From Staphylococcus equorum (GTDB taxonomy: Bacteria; Bacillota; Bacilli; Staphylococcales; Staphylococcaceae), in assembly GCF_029531845.1 (NCBI RefSeq), contig NZ_JAMBPV010000001.1, positions 248,001 through 312,000 on the forward strand: a stretch of 64,000 nt of DNA, in the 5' to 3' direction. A model generated the notes under the pieces. That model worked only from the letters and a program-made list of their open reading frames with translations, ran no database searches and had not been told where the DNA came from. The translations under genes and the position numbers were made by a program. Below are positions 32,779 to 42,684 of this stretch, piece after piece (position 1 is the first letter of the stretch; each line of letters starts with the position of its first letter).

Positions 32779-33060
32779 TTTAAATTTATACTTACGCATA
32801 CCTTTATAAAGTTTTATACATTATAAAATATCAAAGTAAAGATATAAATGAGCAGTCTATCATAAAAAGATTAACACAATTTAATAAATTTAGTTATAAG
32901 TTATGTTGGTGACGAAATTCTACAGAAGTAAGACACAAAGCCTTGTCAGCATTTTTTAAAAAAATAAAAAAGAGCAAATAGTGATAATCTCAAGCGAACA
33001 TAATATTTAATATTACACATAAAATATAATTAATAAAAAAAAGAAATATATCCAGAAAAG

Positions 33061-33097
33061 AGAAAGCGTTTACAAAAAAGTTGCGAGGTGGTATATT
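33061..33097 (+). promoter_or_regulatory. Promoter of the xylo-oligosaccharide operon with overlapping cre
   Basis: TTTACA (33069-33074), 17-base spacer and TATATT (33092-33097) form a sigma-A promoter. A near-consensus cre, AGAAAGCGTTTACA (33061-33074, one mismatch), overlaps the -35, suggesting direct CcpA repression. The rest of the 32779-33060 stretch is AT-rich without genes. Confidence 0.75.
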
Positions 33098-33106
33098 TAC
33101 ATTAAT

Positions 33107-33131
33107 TTGGTTAGTTAAATTAACAAACCAA
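33107..33131. promoter_or_regulatory. XylR-type operator
   Basis: A 25-bp palindrome with half-sites TTGGTTAGTTAA and TTAACAAACCAA (one mismatch) around a single central base. Length, GTT(A)GTT/AAC-AAC spacing and position just downstream of the -10 match xyl operators of Bacillus and staphylococci. No xylR gene lies in the window, so the repressor would act in trans. Confidence 0.75.
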
Positions 33132-33272
33132 CCAAAATAAGGGGGAATCGCTAAAAGTTAACGTGTAAAAATAACTATACATATTACTGGTTTGGACATT
33201 CTAATTTATGAATAGTTGTTTTGTTAATCATCTATGAGCAGGCATACATTAAAAATTAATGGGGTGGGGATT

Positions 33273-34718
33273 ATGTCCGATAGTTATGATTCTAAACAAA
33301 GTGATAAGAATGAACGATTAGGTATGTCAGAGAAAATTACTTTTGGTATTGGGGATTTTGGAGCAAATTATAGTTGGACCTTTATTGCATCTTTTATAAC
33401 AATTTATATGACTGATGTAGTGGGTATTGCTGGTGCTGTTATTGGTACTATCATTCTAATTTGTCGATTTGCAGATGGGTTTTCGGATTTATTTATGGGA
33501 AGTATTATTGACAATACAAATACAAAAATGGGTAAGGCAAAGCCATGGGTATTTTGGACTGCTCCTATATTAGGTATTTTAACCTTTTTATTATTTAACG
33601 TGCCACAATCACTTGGAGATACTGGAAAAATAACTTATATATTCGTAGTATACTCCTTGATATCAGTCGTTTTTTACACTGCTAATAACGTTGCGTATTC
33701 TTCACTTGTGTCGTTCATGACAAAGAATGAAACTGATCGTATTTCATTAGGTAGTATTCGCTTTATTTTCTCTAATCTTAGTGTATTATGTATCACAACA
33801 TTCACGACGTTTTTAGTTTCTGGATTTGGAGGTAATCAGCAAGGTTGGACATATACAGCAATAATTTATGCTGCATTATGTGCTATACCATTAATGATTA
33901 CAGGTTATTTTGTAAAAGAAAGAAACGTTGCAACTAAGCAATATAAAGAAACAAGTAAAAATACAAATGACAAGGCTAACAAGGAAACAAATAAACGTAT
34001 ACCGTTTACCTTAATTCTTAAAGTGTTAATCACAGAAAAATACTTTATTATTGCGATTATTCTTTATTTACTTTGGTACTTACGTCAAACAGATAATAGT
34101 ATGAGAATTTATTACGCTACTTATATATTTAATGATCCAAACATTATGGCAATTTTAAGTATTGCTACTTTGGTTCCTACAATTTTGGGCTTACTATTTG
34201 CAGCTAAATTTGCTGAGAAAGTTGGGATTAAGCAGAGTATCATTATTGGTATAATCATCTCAATCATTTCATATGTTGTAATGGCTGTATTTTCAGAGAA
34301 TTTAACTATGCTAGTTATAGGACTAGCTATTCATGGTGTTGGATTAGTTCCATTTACCGCTGCATTAAGCGGTATCGTTGCAGATATTGGCGATATTATA
34401 TATTGGAAAACAGGTGTTCCAGTACAAGGATCCGTGTTTAGTTTAGCTAGTGCTGGGATGAAGATTGGATCAGGACTACAATCAGCTATTGTGGGGTGGT
34501 CATTGTCTATCGGTGGATATGTTGCAGGGACAGCAATGCAGTCAGAAAAAACAATTTTTGCGATAAAAGCGATGCAAATATACTTCCCATTAGCTATGGT
34601 CACATTAATTTTAATTTTTACATTCTTTTTAAATTATGAAAAATTCATAGGAAAAGTTAAGAAACAAATAAGAAATAATGAAGTGGGCGAACTGAGAAAT
34701 AAACAAATATATAAATAA
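33273..34718 (+). CDS. GPH-family sugar:cation symporter, probable xyloside importer
   Basis: 481-residue, 12-helix symporter of the glycoside-pentoside-hexuronide family. It shows GIGDFGANYSWTFIASF near residue 25, the cytoplasmic FADGFSDLFMGSIIDNT motif, and GKAKPWVFW. The ATG at 33273 (MSDSYDSKQSD) has GGGGTGGGG upstream and was preferred over an upstream TTG frame. The next gene, 14 bp later, encodes a GH120 beta-xylosidase, so the substrate is probably xylobiose or longer xylo-oligosaccharides. Expression appears controlled by a cre and a XylR-type operator. Confidence 0.88.
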   Translation: MSDSYDSKQSDKNERLGMSEKITFGIGDFGANYSWTFIASFITIYMTDVVGIAGAVIGTIILICRFADGFSDLFMGSIIDNTNTKMGKAKPWVFWTAPILGILTFLLFNVPQSLGDTGKITYIFVVYSLISVVFYTANNVAYSSLVSFMTKNETDRISLGSIRFIFSNLSVLCITTFTTFLVSGFGGNQQGWTYTAIIYAALCAIPLMITGYFVKERNVATKQYKETSKNTNDKANKETNKRIPFTLILKVLITEKYFIIAIILYLLWYLRQTDNSMRIYYATYIFNDPNIMAILSIATLVPTILGLLFAAKFAEKVGIKQSIIIGIIISIISYVVMAVFSENLTMLVIGLAIHGVGLVPFTAALSGIVADIGDIIYWKTGVPVQGSVFSLASAGMKIGSGLQSAIVGWSLSIGGYVAGTAMQSEKTIFAIKAMQIYFPLAMVTLILIFTFFLNYEKFIGKVKKQIRNNEVGELRNKQIYK

Positions 34719-34732
34719 GCGGAGGTTATATT

Positions 34733-36667
34733 ATGACAAAAAAATTATATGTAGCTAAAACAGGATCAGATTTTTCAAGTGGGAATAAAGAAGAGCCATT
34801 GTTAACAATTAATAAAGCAGCATCGCTCGCATTACCAGGTGATACTGTAATTGTTCATGAAGGCACATATAGAGAAGAAATAAACGACATAAATTCAGGA
34901 TTAAGCGAGTCTCGCAGAATTACATTTGAAAGTGCAAAAAATGAAAAAGTTACTATAAAAGGCTCTGAAGAAATAAACGATTGGCATCTTGTAGAAGGAA
35001 ATATATGGAAAGTAGAAGTTCCTAATCAATTATTCAAAACATTTAATCCATTTTCAGTGAAATTATTTGGTGATTGGCTTGAGGTTGATAATGATCAGAC
35101 TTTAGGGCAAGTATATTTAAATGGTTATGCACTATTTGAAGTAAGTACTTTTGATAGATTGAAAAATCCACAAAGAGTCGAAAAAGTATTTGATCATTGG
35201 ACTGAAAAAGAAGTTGATTTTGATTACGCTGGTTTATCAACATTTTTATGGTATGCGGAAGTAAATGAAGATAGTACTACAATTTACGCTAATGTTCAAA
35301 ACTATAATCCAAATGAAGAATTAATAGAAATCAACGTCAGAGAACATGTATTTTCGCCAAGTCAAACACATACTAATTATATAACGATTCGTAATTTTGA
35401 ATTAGCGCACGCTGCAACACAATGGTCTCCACCTACAGCTAAACAAACTGGTTTGATTGATACGAATTGGAGTAAAAAATGGATCGTAGAAAATAATTAT
35501 ATACATGATTCAATGTGTAGTGGTGTTTCAATTGGTAAAGAGATATCTACCGGACAAAACTTTAGTTCAATTAGAAAAGATAAACCTGGCTATCAATACC
35601 AAATAGAAACAGTTTTTAGTGCTGTTAACGCTGATTGGAATAAAGAAACGATAGGATCACACATTATTAGAAATAATAAAATTAGCGATTGTGGACAAAA
35701 TGCTATTGTGGGACATTTAGGGTGCGCTTTTAGTGAAATATATAATAACCACATCTTTAATATTGGTAATAGAAGAGCTTTTTTCGGATATGAAATTGCT
35801 GGTATTAAACTACATGCGGCTTTAGATACACAAGTTTATAATAATTACGTTCATAACTGCTCTTTAGGTATGTGGTTTGATTGGCAAACTCAAGGAACAA
35901 GAATTAGTAAAAATATATTCAATGAAAATACAAGGGATCTTTTTGTAGAAGTGACAAGCGGACCTTATCTCGTCGATAATAATATATTAACCGCTGATTA
36001 CGCTTTAGATAATCATGCACAAGGTGGTGCTTACGTTAATAATATTATTAACGGTGAAATGGTTCATAGATTGATGCTAGATAGATCAACGCCTTACCAT
36101 GTGCCACATAGTACATTAATTGCTGGGTTTGCTCCAGTTTATGGAGGAGACGATAGATTCTACAATAATATATTTATAGGGAAAAATGCTGTAAATAATA
36201 TTGGAACGGAATTATATAATGATTATACAACATCTTTAGAAGAATATAAGTATATGGTCTCTCAAGAAGAAGGAGATCACCAAGCTTATCATAAAATAAA
36301 ACAACCTGTTTTTATTAACAATAATGCTTATTTCAATAAAGCCAAACACTTTGAAAAAGAAGAAAATAATTTAATAGATGAGAACTTTAATCCTGCGTTA
36401 TCTTTAGAAGAAGAATCAGAAGGTCTATATCTTAACATTTCATTACCAACATCATTTTTTGAAATTAAAGGAGAAACCCAATCAAGTGACACTTTACCTA
36501 AAGTAAGACTAGTAGACGCAGACTTTGAAAGTCCGAATGAAATGCCAATCAGTATTAATACTGATTTAGTAGAAAATATGAGAACGGCTACTACACTATT
36601 AGGACCAATTGAAAGTTTACAAGCTGGTGAAAACAAAGTGTTAATTTGGAAACGTGCTGAAATTTAA
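34733..36667 (+). CDS. GH120 beta-xylosidase, right-handed beta-helix
   Basis: 644 residues without a signal peptide, so cytoplasmic. The sequence closely follows GH120 beta-xylosidase XylC of Thermoanaerobacterium from end to end as I recall it (VAKTGSDFSSGNKEEPLLTI, NEDSTTIYANVQ, GQNAIVGHLG, GGDDRFYNNIFIGK). The catalytic pair falls at Asp383 in GMWFDWQTQGTR and Glu406 in DLFVEVTSGPY, one residue off XylC Asp382/Glu405; Glu354 (YEIAGIKLH) is also kept. It would hydrolyse imported xylo-oligosaccharides to xylose. Co-transcribed with the GPH symporter (14 bp gap). Confidence 0.9.
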   Translation: MTKKLYVAKTGSDFSSGNKEEPLLTINKAASLALPGDTVIVHEGTYREEINDINSGLSESRRITFESAKNEKVTIKGSEEINDWHLVEGNIWKVEVPNQLFKTFNPFSVKLFGDWLEVDNDQTLGQVYLNGYALFEVSTFDRLKNPQRVEKVFDHWTEKEVDFDYAGLSTFLWYAEVNEDSTTIYANVQNYNPNEELIEINVREHVFSPSQTHTNYITIRNFELAHAATQWSPPTAKQTGLIDTNWSKKWIVENNYIHDSMCSGVSIGKEISTGQNFSSIRKDKPGYQYQIETVFSAVNADWNKETIGSHIIRNNKISDCGQNAIVGHLGCAFSEIYNNHIFNIGNRRAFFGYEIAGIKLHAALDTQVYNNYVHNCSLGMWFDWQTQGTRISKNIFNENTRDLFVEVTSGPYLVDNNILTADYALDNHAQGGAYVNNIINGEMVHRLMLDRSTPYHVPHSTLIAGFAPVYGGDDRFYNNIFIGKNAVNNIGTELYNDYTTSLEEYKYMVSQEEGDHQAYHKIKQPVFINNNAYFNKAKHFEKEENNLIDENFNPALSLEEESEGLYLNISLPTSFFEIKGETQSSDTLPKVRLVDADFESPNEMPISINTDLVENMRTATTLLGPIESLQAGENKVLIWKRAEI

Positions 36668-36762
36668 GAATATCTAAAGGACTAAGTCATTATTATACAG
36701 ATAAAACGCACAAGATAATTAAAGTACTCTATCTTTAATAAATGTGATACTACCACAATTTG

Positions 36763-36815
36763 AAGCACCCCTAAAAGTTAGACTTAAAAATCTAAATTTT
36801 AGGGGTGCTTTTTCA
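36763..36815. terminator. Bidirectional terminator after the GH120 gene
   Basis: AAGCACCCCTAAAA / TTTTAGGGGTGCTT perfect 14-bp stem with an inner stem and T runs on both strands, between two convergent genes. Confidence 0.9.
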
Positions 36816-36871
36816 TTTATCTGAAACATTGTTAGCTCAGAGGCTGACTATTTTAATTTTGGTTTTTGAGT

Positions 36872-39190
36872 TTATGAAAAGACTTCTTTTAATATTTTTT
36901 TACTTGTATCATGCCTATCTTCTGTCATAAGCCTGTTAATCAATTTAGAATATTGGATATTTTTAATGTTCTTCAATTGATTTGCTAATTGCCTTTCATC
37001 AGACGGTACTTCAGGGAAATTACCTAATTCAAATATATCAAAATAAAAACCAATATCATTTTGATAATTTTTATCATCTTCTTGAAGCAAAAATATAGGT
37101 TTGCTTAAGTGAGCGTAATCAAATATTGTCGATGAATAATCTGTGATCATTGCGTCAGCTATAATATAAAGTTCTTGAATATCTATAAATTCATTATAAA
37201 AACAGTGTATTCTAGAACTTAAATTATTATATTTATTTCTCAACTTACTCTCGTTGGGATGAAGTTTGACGATGATTTCATAATCTTTCGGTAAATAATC
37301 GAGTAAAAGTCGTAAATCCATATTTGTTAAAGATTCTCTTTCACCGTTTCTCCATGTTGGACAATATAAAATGATTGTTTTATATTCAAAATCTTTAATC
37401 ATATATTTATTTAAAATTCTTGTTTTTTCAAAATCATTATTATGTTCAAGAAGATATTCATTTCTAGGAGCGCCTAAAGTTAAAATATTTAAATGGTTAT
37501 TTTTCTCTAATTTAAAAGCTGACTTTAATAGTAATTTGTTGATATCTGAGGAAGTAAATAAATAATCCCATTTATTCATACGAGGTAAAAATTGTTTTAA
37601 TTGTAATTCTTTATCTTGATTGTTTTCTAAATCGTTAACCATTTTTTTGAGTGGAAAGCCATGCCAAGTTTGTATAAATACTTGTTTATCATGCTTATAT
37701 ACTTTGTCCCATGAATTGCCATTCATAAAGACATACTTACATCTACGGAATAATTTAACGTATTGATCTGTTCCAAACCTCACTGGTATAAAACCGTGAT
37801 TTCTAATTTCAATATCTACCAATGAATTGATGGAGCTCACAAAAATCTTTTTCTCTTTATAAAGTTCTTTGATTTTCAATGCAATATATTTAGGATCTCC
37901 GCTAAAATCATTACCATGGAAGGATTCTATAAAAACCTTAGTTTCCTCAGGCTCAATTTTATCTAACACCTTTACTTGTAGCTTGTTTTTTCTATAATTA
38001 TAAAAAGATTTCATTTTCTTGAAGAAATAATTATTAGTTAATAAATACTTAAGCATTTTATTCTTTTTCAATTTTTCATATAAATCTCTTTTACTATTTA
38101 ATTTATTAAGTTTAGTGTCTGATTGAACTATATTATATTTTATCTCTTTATTCTTACTTAAAAAAGCTTGTGGATTCTCATGTTCAGCGATTTTACTAAT
38201 GTATTCATCTATATAAGAATCATTTTTAAATTCATCTGTTAGATATGTTACATCTTTAATTCTATCTTCACTGGTATATTTATGATTTAATAATGTTAAT
38301 AATTTTTTACTGTCTTCAACAATATCTTTTTGTAAAAACTCAATACAATGATATTTACTATATATTTCTTTTAATACATGGTCTCTACCAGGATAGATGA
38401 GCGCTCTATTTCCTAACATGATAGTTTCTAAAATAGAATAGCCTAAAGTCTCATAATGCGATGTAGAAATATAAATGTAATTGAGCGGTTCCTTTTCATT
38501 AATAAAAACATTATGGTCTAAATTATAATATCTCACTAAGTTTTTATATAAATTTTCTGAAGGACCATATCCAATAATGTATAAATGTATATCTTCATAA
38601 TTTCTGTTATTAACAATATAATTCATTAGTTTTATAATATAAGATATATCTTTTACACCATCTTCAAACCTAGATTTAATTAAGAAATTTCTTTTTGTAT
38701 TAATAGGTTTGTCGCATATATCTACATGTTCTGCATTTACGTATTGATTAAAGACAGATTTAAATTTATATTTCTTTTGGAATTTTTCTTTAATTGATGG
38801 TGTACTAACTCTAATTGAATCTATAGCGTCTAAACATAAATCAATATCATCATTTATATATTCCAATGGTCCATGTATTTCGCCAACAATTTTTATGTTA
38901 TTCTTTTCTTCTTTAACTGATCGTGCGTATTTAAATAAATCCTCTCTAGTTATAATTAATATGTCTCCATTGGCTAAAGCTTTTGGGTTATTTAATTGAA
39001 AAACTCTAAATTTCGCATAATCAATGTCTTCATGTATTATTAATTTCGTAATTTGATTAATTTCAAAATTATAATAGTTAAAATAGTTTACAGTGTGACC
39101 TTTATTTAAAAACGCTTTTATTAAATTAATATTACTTCTAGAAGTGCCCCCTTTTGAAAAAATATTAAACCCCACTATATTAATATTCAC
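36872..39190 (-). CDS. Fused GT4-type glycosyltransferase and CDP-glycerol glycerophosphotransferase (TagF-like)
   Basis: 772 residues in two parts. Residues 1-330 look like a GT-B retaining glycosyltransferase: GGTSRSN at 14-20, and SHYETLGYSILE giving the E-x7-E pair Glu247/Glu255. Residues 415-770 match the poly(glycerol phosphate) polymerase domain, with His510 in QTWHGFPLKKM, His644 in KLHPNE, and ITDYSSTIFDYAHLSKPIFL. A Lys-rich stretch near 355-405 may bind membrane. Such enzymes build or extend teichoic-acid-like polymers at the cytoplasmic face. No tag/tar genes are adjacent; the acyltransferase gene is divergent. Base composition is very AT-rich. Confidence 0.85.
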   Translation of the reverse strand: MNINIVGFNIFSKGGTSRSNINLIKAFLNKGHTVNYFNYYNFEINQITKLIIHEDIDYAKFRVFQLNNPKALANGDILIITREDLFKYARSVKEEKNNIKIVGEIHGPLEYINDDIDLCLDAIDSIRVSTPSIKEKFQKKYKFKSVFNQYVNAEHVDICDKPINTKRNFLIKSRFEDGVKDISYIIKLMNYIVNNRNYEDIHLYIIGYGPSENLYKNLVRYYNLDHNVFINEKEPLNYIYISTSHYETLGYSILETIMLGNRALIYPGRDHVLKEIYSKYHCIEFLQKDIVEDSKKLLTLLNHKYTSEDRIKDVTYLTDEFKNDSYIDEYISKIAEHENPQAFLSKNKEIKYNIVQSDTKLNKLNSKRDLYEKLKKNKMLKYLLTNNYFFKKMKSFYNYRKNKLQVKVLDKIEPEETKVFIESFHGNDFSGDPKYIALKIKELYKEKKIFVSSINSLVDIEIRNHGFIPVRFGTDQYVKLFRRCKYVFMNGNSWDKVYKHDKQVFIQTWHGFPLKKMVNDLENNQDKELQLKQFLPRMNKWDYLFTSSDINKLLLKSAFKLEKNNHLNILTLGAPRNEYLLEHNNDFEKTRILNKYMIKDFEYKTIILYCPTWRNGERESLTNMDLRLLLDYLPKDYEIIVKLHPNESKLRNKYNNLSSRIHCFYNEFIDIQELYIIADAMITDYSSTIFDYAHLSKPIFLLQEDDKNYQNDIGFYFDIFELGNFPEVPSDERQLANQLKNIKNIQYSKLINRLMTEDRHDTSKKILKEVFS

Positions 39191-39503
39191 GTTATCCCTC
39201 CATATTTCAGCATCCCCAAAATTAAATAAAAAGCATTGATAATACCTATATTTAATATCTATATATTATGTGCGTGTAAATTATATGTAAATTTTGTGTA
39301 ATTACACTTTAAGCATATCATAACAACATTTATTGAAATATGATATATAAAGTGTTTTTGAAATTTATAGTTTTGATTAAATCCTATTATTATTTTATAC
39401 AGAAGCAATGTGCTTTAATGAATGATTGTGATATTATGGAATAATTGTTTTTTTATTTAATTTCTTTAAAAATTTTTATTAAAATCATAGGAGATATTAG
39501 TTT
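39191..39503. other. Divergent intergenic region
   Basis: About 310 bp of very AT-rich DNA between the TagF-like gene and the acyltransferase gene, presumably holding two divergent promoters. No clear operator or RNA structure was seen. Confidence 0.3.
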
Positions 39504-40580
39504 ATGAAATATTATGAAGAAATCCCTGTTATAAGAGCTGTAGCCACGATGTTAGTTCTTTGTATACATTTAACTGCTCAATTGTATAATTCAAATGGCA
39601 TCATAATTGATCCCATTTTGTCATATTTTAACCAAATATCGAGATTAGGAACACCTATTTTCGCAGTAATCAGTGCATTTTTGCTTACAAGTTCAACTTT
39701 GAATAGAAAATTTAGTTTATTATATTTTACCAAATCAAGATTCACTAAAATCTTGATACCTTATATACTATGGACAACTTTATATATAGTATTGAGGCAT
39801 CTTTTTACTAATACATATTACCCTCCAGGAACGCCTATAATAAAATACTATATACTTGGTACAGCTGAAATACATTTGTATTTCATTTTAGTAGTAATTC
39901 AATTTTATTTACTATTTCCATTTGTACACAAATTCAAAAAGGGGCTACCATTAATAATTGCATATATCGTTGCCACCATAATAAATATAATTTGGTTGAG
40001 TTATGGTAAAGGTGAAATTACATTCCAAAATGATTGGCTAAACTCTTTTGTTAATAGTAAAGCATTTATATTGAACTGGATTTCCTTCTTTTTCCTTGGT
40101 ATTTGCTATGCGAAACATTATAAAGAAATTAATAGTTCAATATTAAAATATAAAATTTATTTCAAAATAATAGGAATGATATTATTTGTTGATTTAATAA
40201 TCAGTATTGATATTACAAATTTATATGGTTCAAGTAGTATAGCTAACATAATTTATATACCATTCTTTCTTGCGCTATTAATTATATTGTATAACCATAT
40301 TAAAAATTATAAGTATTTAACAAAAACTTTAACAGTTATAGGAAATTATTCTATGGGAATATATTTGATTCATGTTTTATTAATTATGATATATAGACAG
40401 TACCCTTATGCAGATATTGTTAACAATCCATCTACATTTGTTATTTCTTATATCTTTATATTGTGTCTTTCTGTGATATCTATTCATTTAATAAGTAAAT
40501 TGCCTTTTTCGAGCTATATTGTACCGATTCCGGCTAAAAAAACAATTATTAATAAGCGTATTCGAAATGAGAAGACGTAG
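39504..40580 (+). CDS. Acyltransferase family 3 membrane O-acyltransferase
   Basis: 358 residues with about ten hydrophobic helices. The N-terminus has the family R-x10-H pattern (Arg11 ... His22 in IRAVATMLVLCIHLT), and NYSMGIYLIHVLLIMIY occurs near the C-terminus. Members (OafA, IcaC, OatA membrane part) acetylate or export surface polysaccharides. The divergent TagF-like gene suggests modification of a cell-surface glycopolymer, but this is inference. GGAGAT precedes the ATG. Confidence 0.82.
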   Translation: MKYYEEIPVIRAVATMLVLCIHLTAQLYNSNGIIIDPILSYFNQISRLGTPIFAVISAFLLTSSTLNRKFSLLYFTKSRFTKILIPYILWTTLYIVLRHLFTNTYYPPGTPIIKYYILGTAEIHLYFILVVIQFYLLFPFVHKFKKGLPLIIAYIVATIINIIWLSYGKGEITFQNDWLNSFVNSKAFILNWISFFFLGICYAKHYKEINSSILKYKIYFKIIGMILFVDLIISIDITNLYGSSSIANIIYIPFFLALLIILYNHIKNYKYLTKTLTVIGNYSMGIYLIHVLLIMIYRQYPYADIVNNPSTFVISYIFILCLSVISIHLISKLPFSSYIVPIPAKKTIINKRIRNEKT

Positions 40581-41230
40581 TGAAGATTTAAAAAAGGAAT
40601 TATTAATTAGTAAATAAATGTATAAAAGCTAGTGAATAGCAAGATGAAGAGGTTATTTTTGAAGCTTCAATATGGGCATTAAGATGTTTAAGAAGGAAAC
40701 AATTTTCGGGACCACAAATCCAAACACCTACAAACAAAAAATAGATGTAAAAGTATGCTTTGGATGTCTTAAGACTATTTTAGGTTTTATACGCATGTCA
40801 CTTCGAGCTACTAAAAACTTTACTATATATGTAAGTGGATTTTCTTAAAAGTATGTACGTGTTAGAATATAAAAGTTGGTGTGTTACTTTTGTGTTTTTT
40901 ATTGATAAGGAAGGAAGCGACATATATTAAAAATTCTATTTATAGCATTTGTAGCGCCCACTTATAGTAGGTATGAAACTCATGTTTTCATATTAGCCGA
41001 AAAAGCGTGATAAATAATCAAGCGACGATGGATTCAGCTTACCGAAAATAACCTGGTAACTGCAATTAAATAGTTACCGAGATCTATGTTTAGCAGGTGA
41101 GCACTCTAATTTGTAAATACGTTGAAACACCATATATATCTTGTGTTTTAAGAAAGTAGTAAAAATTGTTGAAACTCATAGAATAAATAATTCAAAACGA
41201 CTTAAGAAAATTATCATATTTTAAATTATG
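40581..41230. other. Long intergenic region without recognised gene
   Basis: About 650 bp. One open frame of 58 codons (40672-40848, MGIKMFKKETIFG...) lacks a ribosome site and is not recognised. A short hairpin, GGTAACT ... AGTTACC at about 41052-41079, is visible. The region could hold gene debris or an RNA; nothing firmer can be said. Confidence 0.3.
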
Positions 41231-41259
41231 TTGAGCAAATTTAAAATTGGTAGTATAAT
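41231..41259 (+). promoter_or_regulatory. Sigma-A promoter of the condensation-domain gene
   Basis: TTGAGC at 41231-41236, 17-base spacer, TATAAT at 41254-41259, about 90 bp before the start codon. Confidence 0.75.
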
Positions 41260-41351
41260 GTAAAATTCCAATTTATAACAAGCAATTAACGAAGATTTAG
41301 TAAAAACATGTTACAGCATTTCAAAATGTAACAATTTTCGGAGGATAAATA

Positions 41352-42632
41352 ATGGAAACAGTTAGATTATCAGATGCACAAACTGAAGTTATTAAAAAAG
41401 AGGAATTTTACGAAAATACTAGTATTAATAATATAGCTGGTATCATCACTATTAAAGAAGATTTGAAATTAGAAACAATAGAAAATGCTATGAACAATAT
41501 AATAAATCAAAATGATAGTTATAAAATAAGGATTACGAAAGTAAATTCTGAATATAGACAGTATGTTGATGAATATAAAAGAAAGCAGTTTGATTATATC
41601 GACTTTACTAATGATAAAGAAGGTTATGATCAATGGATTAAGCAACAAGTCAAAAAGAATATATTTGCAACGGACAGTGAATTATTCGAATTTACGATAT
41701 TAAAACTACCTGACGCAAATATAGGTATATTCTCCTTACACCATCATATTATTTCAGATGGATGGAGCACAACATTAGGTGGAAATGCTTTATGTGAATA
41801 TCTAATTTATGGGATTCAAGAAGAAACTTCTGAATTTTCATATTTAGATTCTGTTAACGATGAATTAAATTATAAAAACTCACATAGGTTTGAAAAAGAT
41901 AAACAGTTCTGGTATGAAAAATTAAAGGGTATTGAAAATAATGAGTTGTTCAAAAATAAACTTGTAACTAATGGTCAAGGAAGCAGACAAAGTTATGTTT
42001 TATCAGAAAACTGTACACAAAAAATCAAAGAATTTTGTGAAAGTAACAAAATGAGTATTAGTAATTTATTTTCTGCTGCTATGCTTATTTTAAAACATAA
42101 AAAAACTGCATCAAATAAGAATTCAGTCGGTTTATTAGTACATAATAGAAATGAACCGTTTGAAAAGAACATCATAGGGGTATACGCAAGGATCTTACCG
42201 GTTATAGTAGATATTGATAAGAATGCCTCAATTAACCATTTTCTAACAACAGTAAAAACAGAAACTTTCAATTTACTTAAACATCGAAAATATTCTTATA
42301 AAGAAATAGTGGAAAATAACGGAAACAAAAAAGGGTTATTAGACTGTACAGTTTCATTTCAAAAAACACAATATAACTCTGATTTTGTAGAAAAAGGTTA
42401 TTCAGATGAATGGTTTAGTTCTGATACTCATAATGTTCCGTTAGGACTAAATATAAGTAATAGAAATGGGAACAGCATGATAGATATAGATTATAATTAT
42501 CAAACAGATATTATGAATGAAGCTGAAGTTATGAATTTGCATAAAGATATCATGGGAATTTTAAATGTCGTAATAGAAACTCCAAATAAAGCGATTAAAG
42601 ATATAGCAATTTATACAGATAGAAGTCAGTAA
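41352..42632 (+). CDS. Stand-alone NRPS-type condensation domain protein
   Basis: 426 residues, the size of a single condensation domain (CAT-like fold). The catalytic motif HHxxxDG is intact at residues 131-137 (HHIISDG), and the C3-like context continues into WSTTLGG. Later segments (VGLLVHNRN, IGVYARILPV, YSYKEIVENNG, VPLGLNISN) fit the second lobe including the bridging region. No adenylation, carrier or thioesterase domain is adjacent, so it probably joins an acyl or aminoacyl group to a soluble acceptor or acts as an O/N-acyltransferase. It is a single-gene unit with its own promoter and terminator. Confidence 0.85.
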   Translation: METVRLSDAQTEVIKKEEFYENTSINNIAGIITIKEDLKLETIENAMNNIINQNDSYKIRITKVNSEYRQYVDEYKRKQFDYIDFTNDKEGYDQWIKQQVKKNIFATDSELFEFTILKLPDANIGIFSLHHHIISDGWSTTLGGNALCEYLIYGIQEETSEFSYLDSVNDELNYKNSHRFEKDKQFWYEKLKGIENNELFKNKLVTNGQGSRQSYVLSENCTQKIKEFCESNKMSISNLFSAAMLILKHKKTASNKNSVGLLVHNRNEPFEKNIIGVYARILPVIVDIDKNASINHFLTTVKTETFNLLKHRKYSYKEIVENNGNKKGLLDCTVSFQKTQYNSDFVEKGYSDEWFSSDTHNVPLGLNISNRNGNSMIDIDYNYQTDIMNEAEVMNLHKDIMGILNVVIETPNKAIKDIAIYTDRSQ

Positions 42633-42684
42633 AGCATTGAATGCTAGATCGTAGAATTTAAAACATAGACAATTATAAAATTTG

